64,000 nt of DNA from NCBI RefSeq assembly GCF_028858725.1, contig NC_084776.1:6200001-6264000 (forward strand), in the 5' to 3' direction. Of this stretch, positions 1 through 11,060 are shown one piece after another. The translations under genes and the position numbers were made by a program. The first letter of the stretch is position 1; every line of letters begins with the position of its first letter. Source of the DNA: Colius striatus. Lineage: Eukaryota > Chordata > Aves > Coliiformes > Coliidae. The notes beneath the pieces were generated by a model. It made no database searches and was not told the origin of the DNA. It saw nothing but the letters and a program-made list of their open reading frames with translations.

Positions 1-3000
1 CTGTGGACAGCAAAGGGACAAATCTTCCCCTTTGAGCCATGCTCGCTCCCAGGACCCAGGAATCTCAGCATGGATGCCTTAACACGCCCCCTAAGCAGAG
101 TCTCACGCTGGCCATGAGCTTGGCTGAGCAAGGAGGATTTTTGGCACCTTATGCTGCACCTCTGAACATCAAAGCAAAGGCAAAGGCTGTGCTGGCCACA
201 TTGGAAGCACATGCATACAAGCAGCGGCAGATTTGGGCTGAAGGTATAATCACAATGACCTGGGTCTTATTTTTGGGGCTGTTCTTCCATTTCCCCACAG
301 TTAAGACTTTTTGTGAGCATCCATGACTAACAAGTGCTGGTTCTGACTTCTGAAATCAGCCACCTGAGCAGAGAACAGCGTGTAGGGACAGGCTGGGGGA
401 AGCAGGGGCACGTTGAGAGCAGCGACTGCTCAGCGCCAGGAGCCGCTGTCTGTGTGTGTTCTGCCTCACACGCAGATGCTCAGTAAGCAGAAGTTAATAT
501 AGTTAGACAAAAGGGCTCAGTTTGGGGGGAGAAAAGAAAAATCAATAATGTCAGGGAGTTTATTACAGGGTTATGGGCCACCTGCTAGAAATCAGCATAA
601 GGGCTGTGTTAGGCTGTGTTTTGGAGGGAGCTGATGGCGTTGCTCTCAGACGAGGGCAGCGCCAGGATGATTGTTTTATGCCTCGGCAGATGGCTTCTGC
701 TCGGGGGTTTTATCTTTGAGTGCAGACATACAACTAATCATCATTTGCTTTCTCTTGCTCTGCTAACGTAAGCTGGGCAGGAAGCAATTGCCAGTTTGAT
801 GATGGTTCATTATGGCGAGGTTTATTCTGTCTGAAACAGCACAGCGAGAGGCAAAGAGGCTACAAAGGAAGATAATCAGTTGGTTATCAGTGAGATACAG
901 GAAAAGCTGAGCTCAGGAGCTTGTCTCTCACCAGCACATCTCTTTCTATCTCCCTTAGGTATCCCACAAATAATTTAGGGAGGCTATGGAGTTGTTATCT
1001 TTGGATTAGTCAAGATTGCAAAGGTCCAGTGATGGGAATGAGTTCATCCTGCCTTAGAGAAGGAGGGTCTAAGCTCCTTCTCAAATCCCCTTCCATCACC
1101 CTCAACACTGAGAGAGACCTTCTCCATCAGTTCAACTTTGAGTTAGGGAAATCTGAGATCTGTAATGCAACCTGGAAAGCCCAGAAAGAGCAATCTCAGC
1201 CTCAGTGGCACCATGGCAGGGCCAACACTTCCCACATTAGGCCCTCTCAGGTATCTGCCTGTGTGGGGTTACAGCCTGGGCAAGGGTACTGTCACCTGCT
1301 GAGCCTGGGGAAACCCAGCCCACTGCAGCAGAGAGGCTTCAGCACCTCCCTTTGTTGCAAGTTTGGTAAGGAGTGGTTAGCTTAAATAACAGCACTTGAG
1401 GAAACTCTGGCCCTGAATCTATGGTGTGCAAACGGAGATGTTCCCACATCTTGCAGCGCTGCTGTGGCAGTATAAGCCAGAGCATGAAACCTCAGTGTTG
1501 AACCACTGCAGTTGTTGTTGCTCTCGCTGATCTGTACTTTTTCTGCTTGGTTCCAGTTCAGTCTGAATGAAAGCTCAGAAGAAAAGCAAGGCGTGGGCCT
1601 GGTGCACTCAGCACATCTTTCACCAAAGCTGGTGATGTTCCTCCAGGAACGTGAGTTGATTTGGTTCCACACGTACTGCTGTGCAATGCAGTACTAATGC
1701 AAATTATTAAACCCATTGCAGATTCACTTCAGTCTGCAAATTACCCTAATTTAACCTCCATTACTTACTTGTAGTAATTTAAAGCTGGGAAGAAATCACT
1801 TGCTGAGTTTCACACACCAACAGCCATAAAAGGCTGAGTCCCCAGACCCTGCTTCCAGCCCCACACACACCTTTTGTTTGTCAGAAAGCCAATTCCATAT
1901 AGAAATGTCACATTGCTTTTGTTTGTGATGTGATTCAACTTATATAAACTGTAAGGTTTTAACCTCCTGTGCTAACTTAACACCCTCCAGCTGTCACCTT
2001 CCTTGAAAACACAGTTTTTATTGAAAGCCTCAGTTCCCTGTGACTCCAGCGTGAAGGTACCATCTCACCATCGCTCCGAGCTGGATCTCCTAGAACATTT
2101 ATGAAGCTCTCAGTGGATGAGGTCCTGATCTCAGAGTTTGTGAGGGGAGAGAAAACTGCTGCAGATTTGCCTGGTTTTGTGCTTCGTTGTGAGACTTCTT
2201 AGCAAAGCACTGACCCAAAGTCTGTACGGGCTTGTTGTGGCCAGGAGCCTCAACGGGAGCAGCTCCCAGCGACTGGGCTTTCCATCAGGCAACGAGCAGC
2301 AGCTTCTCCAGACAACCTGGAAGTCCCTAAGCTCCTCTGAGGGTTTGGTATCCAAAACTTCACTATAAACAACAATTAATTTTCACAAAATGGAACTGTT
2401 TCCATTTCTACACACACCATGAAATCCTTCCAGTGTCAATTGTGTCTTCTTGGAATTTAAATCTAAATTAGGGCAAAATTCTTTTGAACTGCAGAGTTAT
2501 TGCCTCCGTTTGGCTTTGCTGGCTGTCATTGGCCCTGGCTGTCACCCAGCCTGTCCTCTAACCATGCTGAGCTTGTGACCTCTGCCAGAAGCAGTCCCCT
2601 GCCTGGGAAGCTGGGATTACTGACAGTCTTTCCAAGAGGTGAACTGTTTTGTTTCCGTTTGCCCTGTGTGCTCTTTTACCACTAGATGCAAGACATGATA
2701 CTCCCAGCATTGCTTGGCCCAGGTGAAGGCCATCACACAGCAAATCTCTTCTGGGCCACTGACACCATTAATCGTAATGCCCAAAGGGGACTAAACACAG
2801 GTCTGGTGTGAACAGGGTGCTGTTCTACAAGCCCTCATCCGGCAGCAGGTCTGAACACAGGCTATAGGTGTAAATGATGTCTGCCAAGCAGTGATGATGG
2901 ACTTCCATTGATGTTTAGAGCTGCAAGCCAATCCTGCCTGTCCCAGCAGTGGGATCTTTGTCTCCATTCAGTGACTTTTTTTGGTCCTTCTTTCTGATTT

Positions 3001-6000
3001 CAGCTAATTTCAACACTCATTTTTATTCTGATCTTTTACTGTTCACAGCATGGAGAGTCCACCTGCAGCCTACATCATCACAGGGCTCACTGAGATGCTG
3101 CACGCTCTCTCCCGTGGCAGTTTGGAAGACAACCAGCCCCTGATTGCCTGATGTCACAGCGACCAGCAGAGCAATTGTAGGTAACACTGAAGAGATTCAT
3201 CTGGTTTCATCGTTACGATTGTTCCTGTGCCTCTAGGGCCTGCACGGTGGGCTCGCTGTGTGATCTAAGCCATTGCTGGGATGGGGGTTTGATGGCAGAG
3301 GCAGCAGGCTGCCTTTGAGCAGGGAGCTACAAAGGAACTGGAGCATCCTCACAGCGAGTGTTTCCAACGTGCCACGTTTCTCTCCGATTGAAGCCGATGG
3401 TAAATATTCCACTGACTTCAAAGGGGAGCGGGGTGAAGTTCCAGCCAAACACTCTTGGAAATCTCACCCAGAGCCTGATTTTTCTTGCCCTGAAGGCCAG
3501 TTCAGTCAGCTCTGCTTCCACAAAGGAGCTTTCAGGAGTTCTGCAAGAGCCGCCAGAGTGATTTTAGCCCTGAGTTCACATGGTAGCAGCATGTGAACCG
3601 CCACACATCCAGAGGATGATTCGGCCCTCCCAAGTGCTGATTTCTCTTCTGCAGATGTCTGGCTGGCATCATGCTTGTTCTCCTGGCTATGGGGAAGTTT
3701 AGGGCAATGGACTTAATGAGGTGTGGTGGGGTGAACTCCTGCAGCAAGACGGGAGGGTTTGGGATACCCTCACAAAACCTTTGGCTTTGCCGTGTGTCAG
3801 CCAGGAGAACAAGGTGGCCTCTGTGCCTGGGAAATCTTCACATTATCTCTGCAGCCCATGGCATGAGCTGTGACTTTACCTCTTCCCATTGCAGGGAAAA
3901 TGGTCTTTGATTCATTTCTCTTTTGTGCCGCTGCTTTTGTACCGTTCCATGGTTTCGAGCTTGTCACTCTGCAGTTACAAAGCTCTGCACAGGGTGGGAA
4001 ATCAGACTTTTCCATACAGTTCCCAACATTTCCATAAACTCATTTCCTTTTAGAATCAATTAGATCTGTTGATAAGGAATTGTTGTCTACACAAGGACAT
4101 GTTCCTGTCTCTGCCACTGACTTATTCTGTAAGCCTAGGCCACTTATTGCCTCTGTGCCACAGTTCTCACCTCTATGAAGGAGACTATAAAGCTCACAAG
4201 TGGGTCAAGTGACATCAGGTTGTCTTTTAAATCCCAACTTCTTGCCACTACCACAGGAGTGATGTGTGAGTGTGAGGTGTGACTTGCTGCAACCCCAAAA
4301 CTGCCTGAAAGAAACGCCCAAAGTTGTATCTACAGCCATTTGTTTGCACGCCTTAAGCTGCAGCTTAAGCACAAACGACCCTTTTTACCTCATACATGTG
4401 TACCTTTTTTTTTCAGTTTGCCATGTTTAGAAACCTAATACTGTTACTGTTTCAGGGCAGAGACTTGGTTTGTACTTTCTCAGCTCCTTCTCGATTTCTT
4501 TGAGGAATCTGCTGTCCCGACAGCCACAGAAAACCAGGTTAGTGCACAGTAGAGGCTTTCATGGCCACTAATCTTGATGACAAAATTATTTGAACAAACA
4601 CTTCTTGTGTCACCAATATATATTATGTAAAACCTTGTGACTTTGATTATGTGTCTATAATACAGATTAGTCTGTTTGGGTGTTTGGTGCTGACCTCCAA
4701 TAAGCTCCTAAAGTATTAGCAAGAATTTGCAAGTGACAGGCAGGCAGAGGTGCTGTTCTGCCTAATCCCATTCTCAAAACTCTGACTATATATGTCTGAG
4801 CAGTTTCTGTGGCTTTCCTTAAAGCACTGGGTTCTTTCTTTCTCTGCCCCCTCCCAAATGCCTTTGTCCTTCTCTCCACTGCATTGATGTATCACAAATG
4901 TTGGAAGATTTAGCTAACCTTATGGATTAGAGCCAGGAAGACAGCGAGAACAAATTTAGAATAGGAGGCAGAGAATGTACCAGCTGGGAGGTGATGCTGT
5001 CAATCTCCATGGAGACCTCTTTAGTGAGAGCTTTGTTAATTACTCTGTTGAATTGTATAGAGTCTGGGTGAAAGCCCATCCAAGGCAGTGGAGAGTTTCT
5101 AATGGACTGGCCATGTCTCAGGACATGAAGAGTACACAGGGCAAAGCCCCTGAGTGTAACTAGTTATGATTTGCATTTGTGCCTTTCTCCTTGATGGCCA
5201 AACCACCACCTAAGGAGAATGCAGACACTTGATCTGGTCTCTTGCATGGGGCCATGTTCTCCTAAAGAAAAAGATAGCTCTACAGAAACAAATGTAGACT
5301 TTATCTTAGAAAAATGATGTTTCTTTCAGTCATGCAGGTGACCCATCTCCAGCACCGCACTGACAACATGTGCCCTTCCCCCAGGAGTCAGCTCCTGTGG
5401 GCCATGAGCTGGGATAAGATCCACAGAAGCCTTTTGGCTCTGAACACCCACATAGGGCATAGCGCTCCGCAGTGGGCTGTCCCATGGATGAACCCACTTC
5501 ATGGCTTGGGAGAGCCAAGTGAGGGGCTACAGACAGGAATGCAGCCAGGTATCTGGGGATAAAGCACAGGTGAGCCCTTGTCTACTCAATTTTCTGGGTT
5601 AAGTCATCTCTTAGTTCACAGGGGGATGGGTTCAGGTCTGGGGTTCAAGTGCCACACAAGCAACAACAGCCCTCAGGAGGAGAAGTTTGGATCCACAGCA
5701 CTGCAGCTCAGGCTTGTCATTACTTGAAGCCAAACTGGCTTTAGACACTAATCCACTGAACAATTTCCAGTTGTTATCAAAATCTAGTGGACTTCTTAAC
5801 CATGAGTCCCTGAGCTGATGTACCACCCCCCTCAGGTTCCACTTCTCTCACTTGTTTGTTCAGAAATGTTTTTATTTGTCCTGCAAATAGGAACAATCGT
5901 AAATTAACACATGGGAAAAAATCAGCCATGCACCATGCCTGATTTCTCAAGGGATTTGGCTGCCTGAGCAGATCCTTCCCCCAAATATCAATGTCATTTT

Positions 6001-6070
6001 CCACACCTCACCCCCCCCCCCCCCAGTCAAATTTTACTCTGGGCTGCAGGCCTGTGCATCTTTGTGCATG
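1..6070. other. Gene-free intergenic DNA, left flank
   Basis: No convincing exon was found on either strand. The open frames here are short, lack family resemblance and are not joined by plausible splice sites. Two stretches look like possible conserved non-coding elements on composition alone: about 640-900 (several ATCATC/GATAAT motifs) and about 1685-1790 (an octamer ATGCAAAT near 1697 and several ATTA cores). In human the next gene beyond ANKRD40CL is WFIKKN2, whose coding sequence lies mostly in one long exon; nothing of that kind is present here. A run of about 16 C lies near 6009-6024. Confidence 0.6.
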
Positions 6071-6622
6071 TGTCATAGAGTCATTTTGGTTGGATAAGCC
6101 CTTCAAGTTCCTGGAGTCCCAGCCCTCCCCTGACCCTGCCCAGCCCACCACTAACGCACAGCCCTCAGCACCTCAGCTCCACAGCTTTGGGGTCCCTCCA
6201 GGGCTGGGCACTCCCCCAGCTCCCTGGGCAGCCTGGCACAGGGGCTGACACCCCTCTCAGGGAAACAGTTCTGCCTCAGCTCCAATCTCAACCTCCCCTG
6301 GGGCAACTTGAGCCCATTTCTTCTTGTCCTGTCATTCATTACTGGGGAGAAGAGACTGACCCTGACCTCTAGCCTGTCAGGGAGTTGCTCTCCTCAGCCT
6401 CCTCCAGACTGAACACTCGCATTCCCTCAGCCCCTCCCCATCAGACTTGTGCTATAGATCCTTCCCCAGCTTTGTTGCCCATCTCTGGACATGCTCCAGC
6501 CCCTCAGGGTCTTTCTTGGAGTGAGGGACCCAAAATTGAGCACATTATTCAAGGCCCAGCCTCACCAGTGCTAGGTACAGGGGGACAAACACTTCCCTGG
6601 TCCTGCTGGTCACACCTGCTGA
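6071..6622 (-). mobile_element. CR1 LINE 3' fragment, antisense
   Basis: The plus strand begins with the reverse complement of the CR1 terminus (TCATAGAGTCATTTTGGTTGG) and continues through the standard CR1 tail, including the block beginning near 6475 that reads in reverse as the 'ggaccagggaagtg' and 'gctggagcatgtcc' region. The same tail occurs at 39476-40078 in sense and at 13361-13585 in antisense. It is a truncated, non-coding copy; the distal boundary is approximate. Confidence 0.9.
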
Positions 6623-8207
6623 AAAATCTCTTTCTTAGGCACTCAAGGCCATGTGAGACGCTCAGCAGGACAGAAAAATCCATGGGACAAGGGGTTGCAG
6701 GACGATCCAGGGATGCTCCAGGTAGCTAAAACCTGTCTGAAATCCCAGCCCTCTGTACCATTATCAGTGCTGCTATTCCTGCCTGGTGATTTGGTGGAAA
6801 GAAACCCCCACGATTCAAGTTCAATAAAAAAGATGATCAGTAAGTTCCCTGCAACTTTGCAATCCACTGGAAGGATTTATTTACCTCATCAAGAACAGAG
6901 AAGCTAAAGGTAGAGCCCCAGCCACCCTCCCTCAGCTGCTCATCTTGCCTGACACGACACAGCTGGAAATTATTTGGTTCAAACCTCCTCACCTTTAGCT
7001 CCTCTGACAGCAGGAAGAACACAAAAGGCATCTCCAAAGGCTGATTTGTCTGTGCTATTCTTAGCCACCTGCCCTGGGATAAGATGAATCAGCTTCTCTG
7101 CTGCATGTTTCCTCTCAGAGGCACGACGCGAGCCTTGGGTGACGCAGGCTCAGACTTGATAACATGGAGCTTCAAATTGAACCTAATTCAAACTACAAAC
7201 TCTCACACAGGGACTTCCACAGGGCCAGAAGAAACGCTGGTGTAACATAAACTGCTTCTCCCGTGTGACTTTGACTCTCTCCTCTGAAATTGTCTCCTCT
7301 GCATTCAGTGATTGAAAGGCCCAAAGTAAGTAGTGTAAATTAGTTTAAATCAAGGTGAATAGTGACTTTTAATTATTCTATCTTTATTCTCCCCCAGTCC
7401 TGAGCCCTGGTGCCCTAATGGCTTTCAGTCTCTGTGTGTATGCACCTTGAGTTTAATGCTTAAGGTTTCTGACTACCCCTAAATCTTATTTCTAATACCT
7501 TTACACAAGTGCAGAGTTGGTTGAAATCACCCAAAAAATGTTATTTTGGGGGTTGGGTGGGGACTATGTGTTTCAAATATGACTGTAGAGATCTGTCACT
7601 GTGTAGCTAGAAATTAAGTCGTTTAAAAAGACATTGAATAATAATTTTAAGTGACGGAGAAGTTGGTTTAAAGGAGTTGGGGAATGGAACCTGAATGTAA
7701 AGGGAGTGAAAAACTTCATGAGCCTTAAAAAAACCCACCAAACAGGAGCAAAAAGCAAACAGACAGACCACGGTTTCTCCAAAAAAGGAGAAAAGAACCA
7801 ATCCAGAGGTTTGGTCACAGCCTGCAAAAAGTTGGATATTAAAATTAAACCAATAGAAGCTGGAAAACTTGCTCTGAGGACAAAGAATGGCCCAGTTCTC
7901 CCTTGTGGTTACTCCAAGCAGCAGCAGAATGTCCAAGCATGTAAGGGCTAAGCTGCCAGGCATGCCCAGTGCTCCCACAGCGCTGGGGATACAGTCCCCC
8001 TCCTTGGGTGGCGAATGCACAGTGAGCACTGAGCACCTGTAAAGCACAAAGAAAACAAGATACCACTGAGCTGAGCTCCACACACACTGTCACTGTGGCT
8101 CAGAGCTCAGCAGGCAAGTCTGGGGGGCCAAATACTTGCCTTTGTGCAGCCAAGCAGGGGGTTCCCAGCAGCTTTGGTGCAGACACAAACCCAACCACCA
8201 TATGGGC
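6623..8207. other. Intergenic DNA, no gene seen
   Basis: This lies between the CR1 fragment and the minisatellite. It is AT-moderate sequence with short unrelated open frames and no recognisable exon, repeat family or RNA gene. Confidence 0.6.
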
Positions 8208-8599
8208 AGGAGCAGGGAGAGCCCATGGCCATGGCTTTGCTCAGTTCTGGTGTGTGCAACACCAGTGCCAGGGAGCAGGGAGAGCCCATGGCTGTGGCTT
8301 TGCTTGGTTCTGGTGTGTGCAACACCAGTGCCAGGGAGCAGGGTGAGCCCATGGCTGTGGCTTTGCTTGGTTCTGGTGTGTGCAACACCAGTGCCAGGGA
8401 GCAGGGTGAGCCCATGGCTGTGGCTTTGCTTGGTTTTGGTGTGTACAACACCAGGGCCAGGGAGCAGAGAGAGCCCATGGCCATGGCTTTGCTCAGTTCT
8501 GGTGTGTACAACACCAGGGCCAGGGAGCAGGGAGAGCCCATGGCTGTGGCTTTGCTTGGTTCTGGTGTGTACAACACCAGGGCCAGGGAGCAGGGAGGG
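8208..8599. repeat. 63-bp minisatellite, six copies
   Basis: Six tandem units begin at 8208, 8271, 8334, 8397, 8460 and 8523, followed by a partial seventh unit. Each unit runs from GGGAGCAGGG through CCCATGGC and CTTTGCT to CAACACCAG. Units differ at a few positions: ccatgg/ctgtgg, tcagttctgg/ttggttctgg and gtgtgcaac/gtgtacaac. Because 63 is a multiple of three, one stop-free phase of the unit stays open across the array, so long frames of 160-190 codons appear on both strands. I regard these as by-products, not genes. Confidence 0.95.
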
Positions 8600-10299
8600 G
8601 GCAATGGGTGTGAGGGGGGTCTGAGGCTCCAGGCGTGAGGCACGAGCAGGAGGGCTCATGGTGGCAAGTTTGGAGTCAAGTGAACAGGCTGCTAATCCTC
8701 TTCAGAGTCTTTCTTGCGGGAGGAAATCTCATGATTCCGGGGAGAAGTACGTTGTGTAACTAAGCAATGGGGAGGCCGAGTTGCATTTCACAGGGCTTGG
8801 CACAAGCACGGCAGAGTAGGATCCCCATCCCGAGAGAGCGTGAGAGAGCCCATCCCAGGCATCGAGTCCTTAAAAGCCCTGGGAGGGGAGGAGGGAACCG
8901 AAAAGGCCCACAACCCTAAAGCAATCAGCTCCCTGCGCCGGGGCTTCCCTGTGCTAGTTGTTAAACGCCACAGAGTGTTCCTGTGCGCTTCGGAATCCGC
9001 GGGATGGGAGCTGTACGGAGACACCATGGATGTGCCAGGGGAAACTGAACAGGCGCTTTACAACTCCAGCAGAAACACAAAGGCACAGCCGGGGCTCCTC
9101 TGGCTGTTCCACCGTGACATCTAGTGGCACAGCGCAGAGTTGCTCGTGTATTAGGGCCTGTGTCGATGGGTTTTGGTTTAATCCTGCAGTGCCTCCTCAA
9201 TATCCTTTCCCCACCCTACTGAGAGATGTCTCATAGGACTTTGGAAAAGGCGATTTTGGGCACTTTTCATGCTATTGGCTTTCTCCAGACATATCAAGTT
9301 GGGATTTCGCACTTTCACAGAGCGTTCTGCTCCCTACGGCACGTCACCACGTCTCCAGGTCTCTGTGCCTTGCCTTGGTTTTACAGCTTGCTGCCATAGA
9401 CATGGAAAACAGCCAAAAAGGACCTTGGGTTAGAAAGTGTGAGTGCTGAAGACAGCTTTCCCTGCACAAGGAAGCGAGTTAAAACCAAAAGACCCTTGTC
9501 ACAGCAGCATCCAGTCGAAGGCTGTCTGGACTGAGGGCTGACTCTGCAGTTGTCACTGGGTAAATCTCCTCTCTATCGAACTGTCACACAGTTGGTTGTG
9601 CATTTCGGTATGAGCAGGGCAAAGTTTGTGCCCAGCCTGTTGTGTGAGATCCACAGCATGTGATCTGATGTTAAAAAAAATGCCCCTGAGTCACTCTGTA
9701 ACCTTTGTCATGTCAGTGAAAAATGTCACCGCTGTGTGTGTCCCTAGCCCGTAGGTCTCAGCCTCTCCCATCTGACTGAAAGGATGATGATTGTTCCTTG
9801 TTTTTGTGTGTTTTGAAGCTTCGTTGCTATCAGTTGGTATTTGGGAGCCGTTTGGATTGCAAATGCTGCAGCAGTCATCACATAATTGCCACAACTGCCA
9901 CGGCAGGAACACAGCAGCCCAGAGCTGCTGCAGCCTGAATTAAACAGTAGGCTAAAAATAACGTCGCTAATAAGAAAAGTAAGCAATAAAAGAGAGGCAA
10001 TGAAAAGCAAAGCCTCGGTGCAAATCTCACACTGGCGGCAGGCACTGATGCCAAAATAGAAACCTTGGAGTTAAAAAAGGAGCTCCCCAACACACGCTGC
10101 AGTGATTGAATTAGGAGTGAGCAATGTGCCAGCGAGGGAAGGGCTGGCAATGAGGGGTGTCGGGGCTGCGGCTGCCGGGGAACCCCTCCGGCGGGTTTCA
10201 TTCCCAGCCCATGGCTTTTGAAGCCATTCTGGTGGTTCCTGCCAGACCCCAGCTCATGGTGGCATCAGGGATGGAAGGCAGGAGCCAGGCTGTGGTGTG
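8600..10299. other. Upstream intergenic DNA of the ANKRD40CL gene
   Basis: No exon was recognised. The part at about 9820-10110 is a possible distal promoter or enhancer. It contains a MEF2-like CTAAAAATAA near 9952 and several CAGCAG/GCTGCTGC stretches, in low-repeat sequence just upstream of the CpG island. This is motif resemblance only. Confidence 0.4.
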
Positions 10300-11060
10300 A
10301 AAAACACCCCGAGGAGGGCGAGGCCAGCCTGAGGAGCCGTGGCCGGGCGGGCAACGCTGGACGGCAGCTTTCCCCTCACTCCCGGGAGCCGTGTCCCTTT
10401 AAGCCTGGGCGCAGCGCTCGGGCTGTTCGCTGGCTGAGGGCGGAGAGCGACCAGCTGCGGTGTTTTCACCCAGCCAGCGCTCGGAGGCGAGTCCGCTCCG
10501 GGCTGCTCTGCCCTTGGCCGCGGCTCCCCCCGCGCCGGGCCGCGACACAAGATGGCGGTGGGCGGGCGGAGGGGCCGCGGCGGCGGGCGGCGGGGCGGCG
10601 CGGGCACGGCGGTGCGGCGCTGAGCGCCGGCCCGGCCCCGCGCCTCCTCCCGACGGGCTCGGCGGCCCCGCCGCGGCGGGGCAGGGGTGGGGCGGAGCGG
10701 CGGCCGCGGCCGGGCCGAGGCGGGTGGGGGCCCTGCCTGGCGTCTGCGGGCCGCGGCCCCGGCCATGAGCGGCGCGGCGGAGGCGCGGGAGCTGGCGGAG
10801 CGGCTGCGGGAGGCGGCGGCGCTGGGGGACGCGCGGGAGGTGCGGCGGCTGCTGTGCGCCGGGGCCGACATCAACTCCCGCAACGAGGTCAACGGCTGGT
10901 GAGGGGCGCGGCGGCTCCGGCGCGGCGGCGGGAGGCGGGTCTGGGGGGGTACGCGCGTCCTGCGGGGCCGGGGCTGGGTACGCGGTCGGGGCAGGGGCAG
11001 GAGCCGGGCGTGGGGTGCTGTCGGGCCCGGCCCCGCGCTGCTGAGCCTGGGCAGCCCTCG
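10300..11060 (+). promoter_or_regulatory. CpG-island promoter of ANKRD40CL
   Basis: This is a strongly GC- and CpG-rich block surrounding exon 1. It contains a YY1-type motif CAAGATGGCGG at 10548-10558, a class of site common just downstream of transcription starts of housekeeping genes. The ATG in that motif opens a 23-codon upstream frame ending at 10623, ahead of the main ATG at 10765. There is no TATA box. The transcription start cannot be fixed from sequence, but it is probably between about 10480 and 10560. Confidence 0.75.
10552..10623 (+). other. Upstream ORF in the ANKRD40CL 5' leader
   Basis: A 23-codon Gly/Arg-rich frame starts at the ATG inside the YY1-like motif and stops at TGA 10621-10623, 141 nt before the main ATG. 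It could reduce initiation at the main start if the mRNA begins upstream of 10552. The composition is that of the GC-rich leader and no peptide function is implied. Confidence 0.35.

Noticed and set aside
6151-6729. Open frames of 60-115 codons on both strands
   Set aside because: They lie inside the truncated CR1 tail, which corresponds to the end of the element and its non-coding terminus.
8090-8659. Several long open frames on both strands (up to 189 codons)
   Set aside because: They are produced by the 63-bp tandem repeat, whose period is a multiple of three; frames overlap on both strands, lack splice signals and resemble no family.
10687-10764. In-frame upstream ATG giving a 26-residue N-terminal extension of ANKRD40CL
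   Set aside because: The start at 10765 gives the same N-terminal length as the paralog starting at 39200, and human ANKRD40 also starts close to the LREAAALGD motif.
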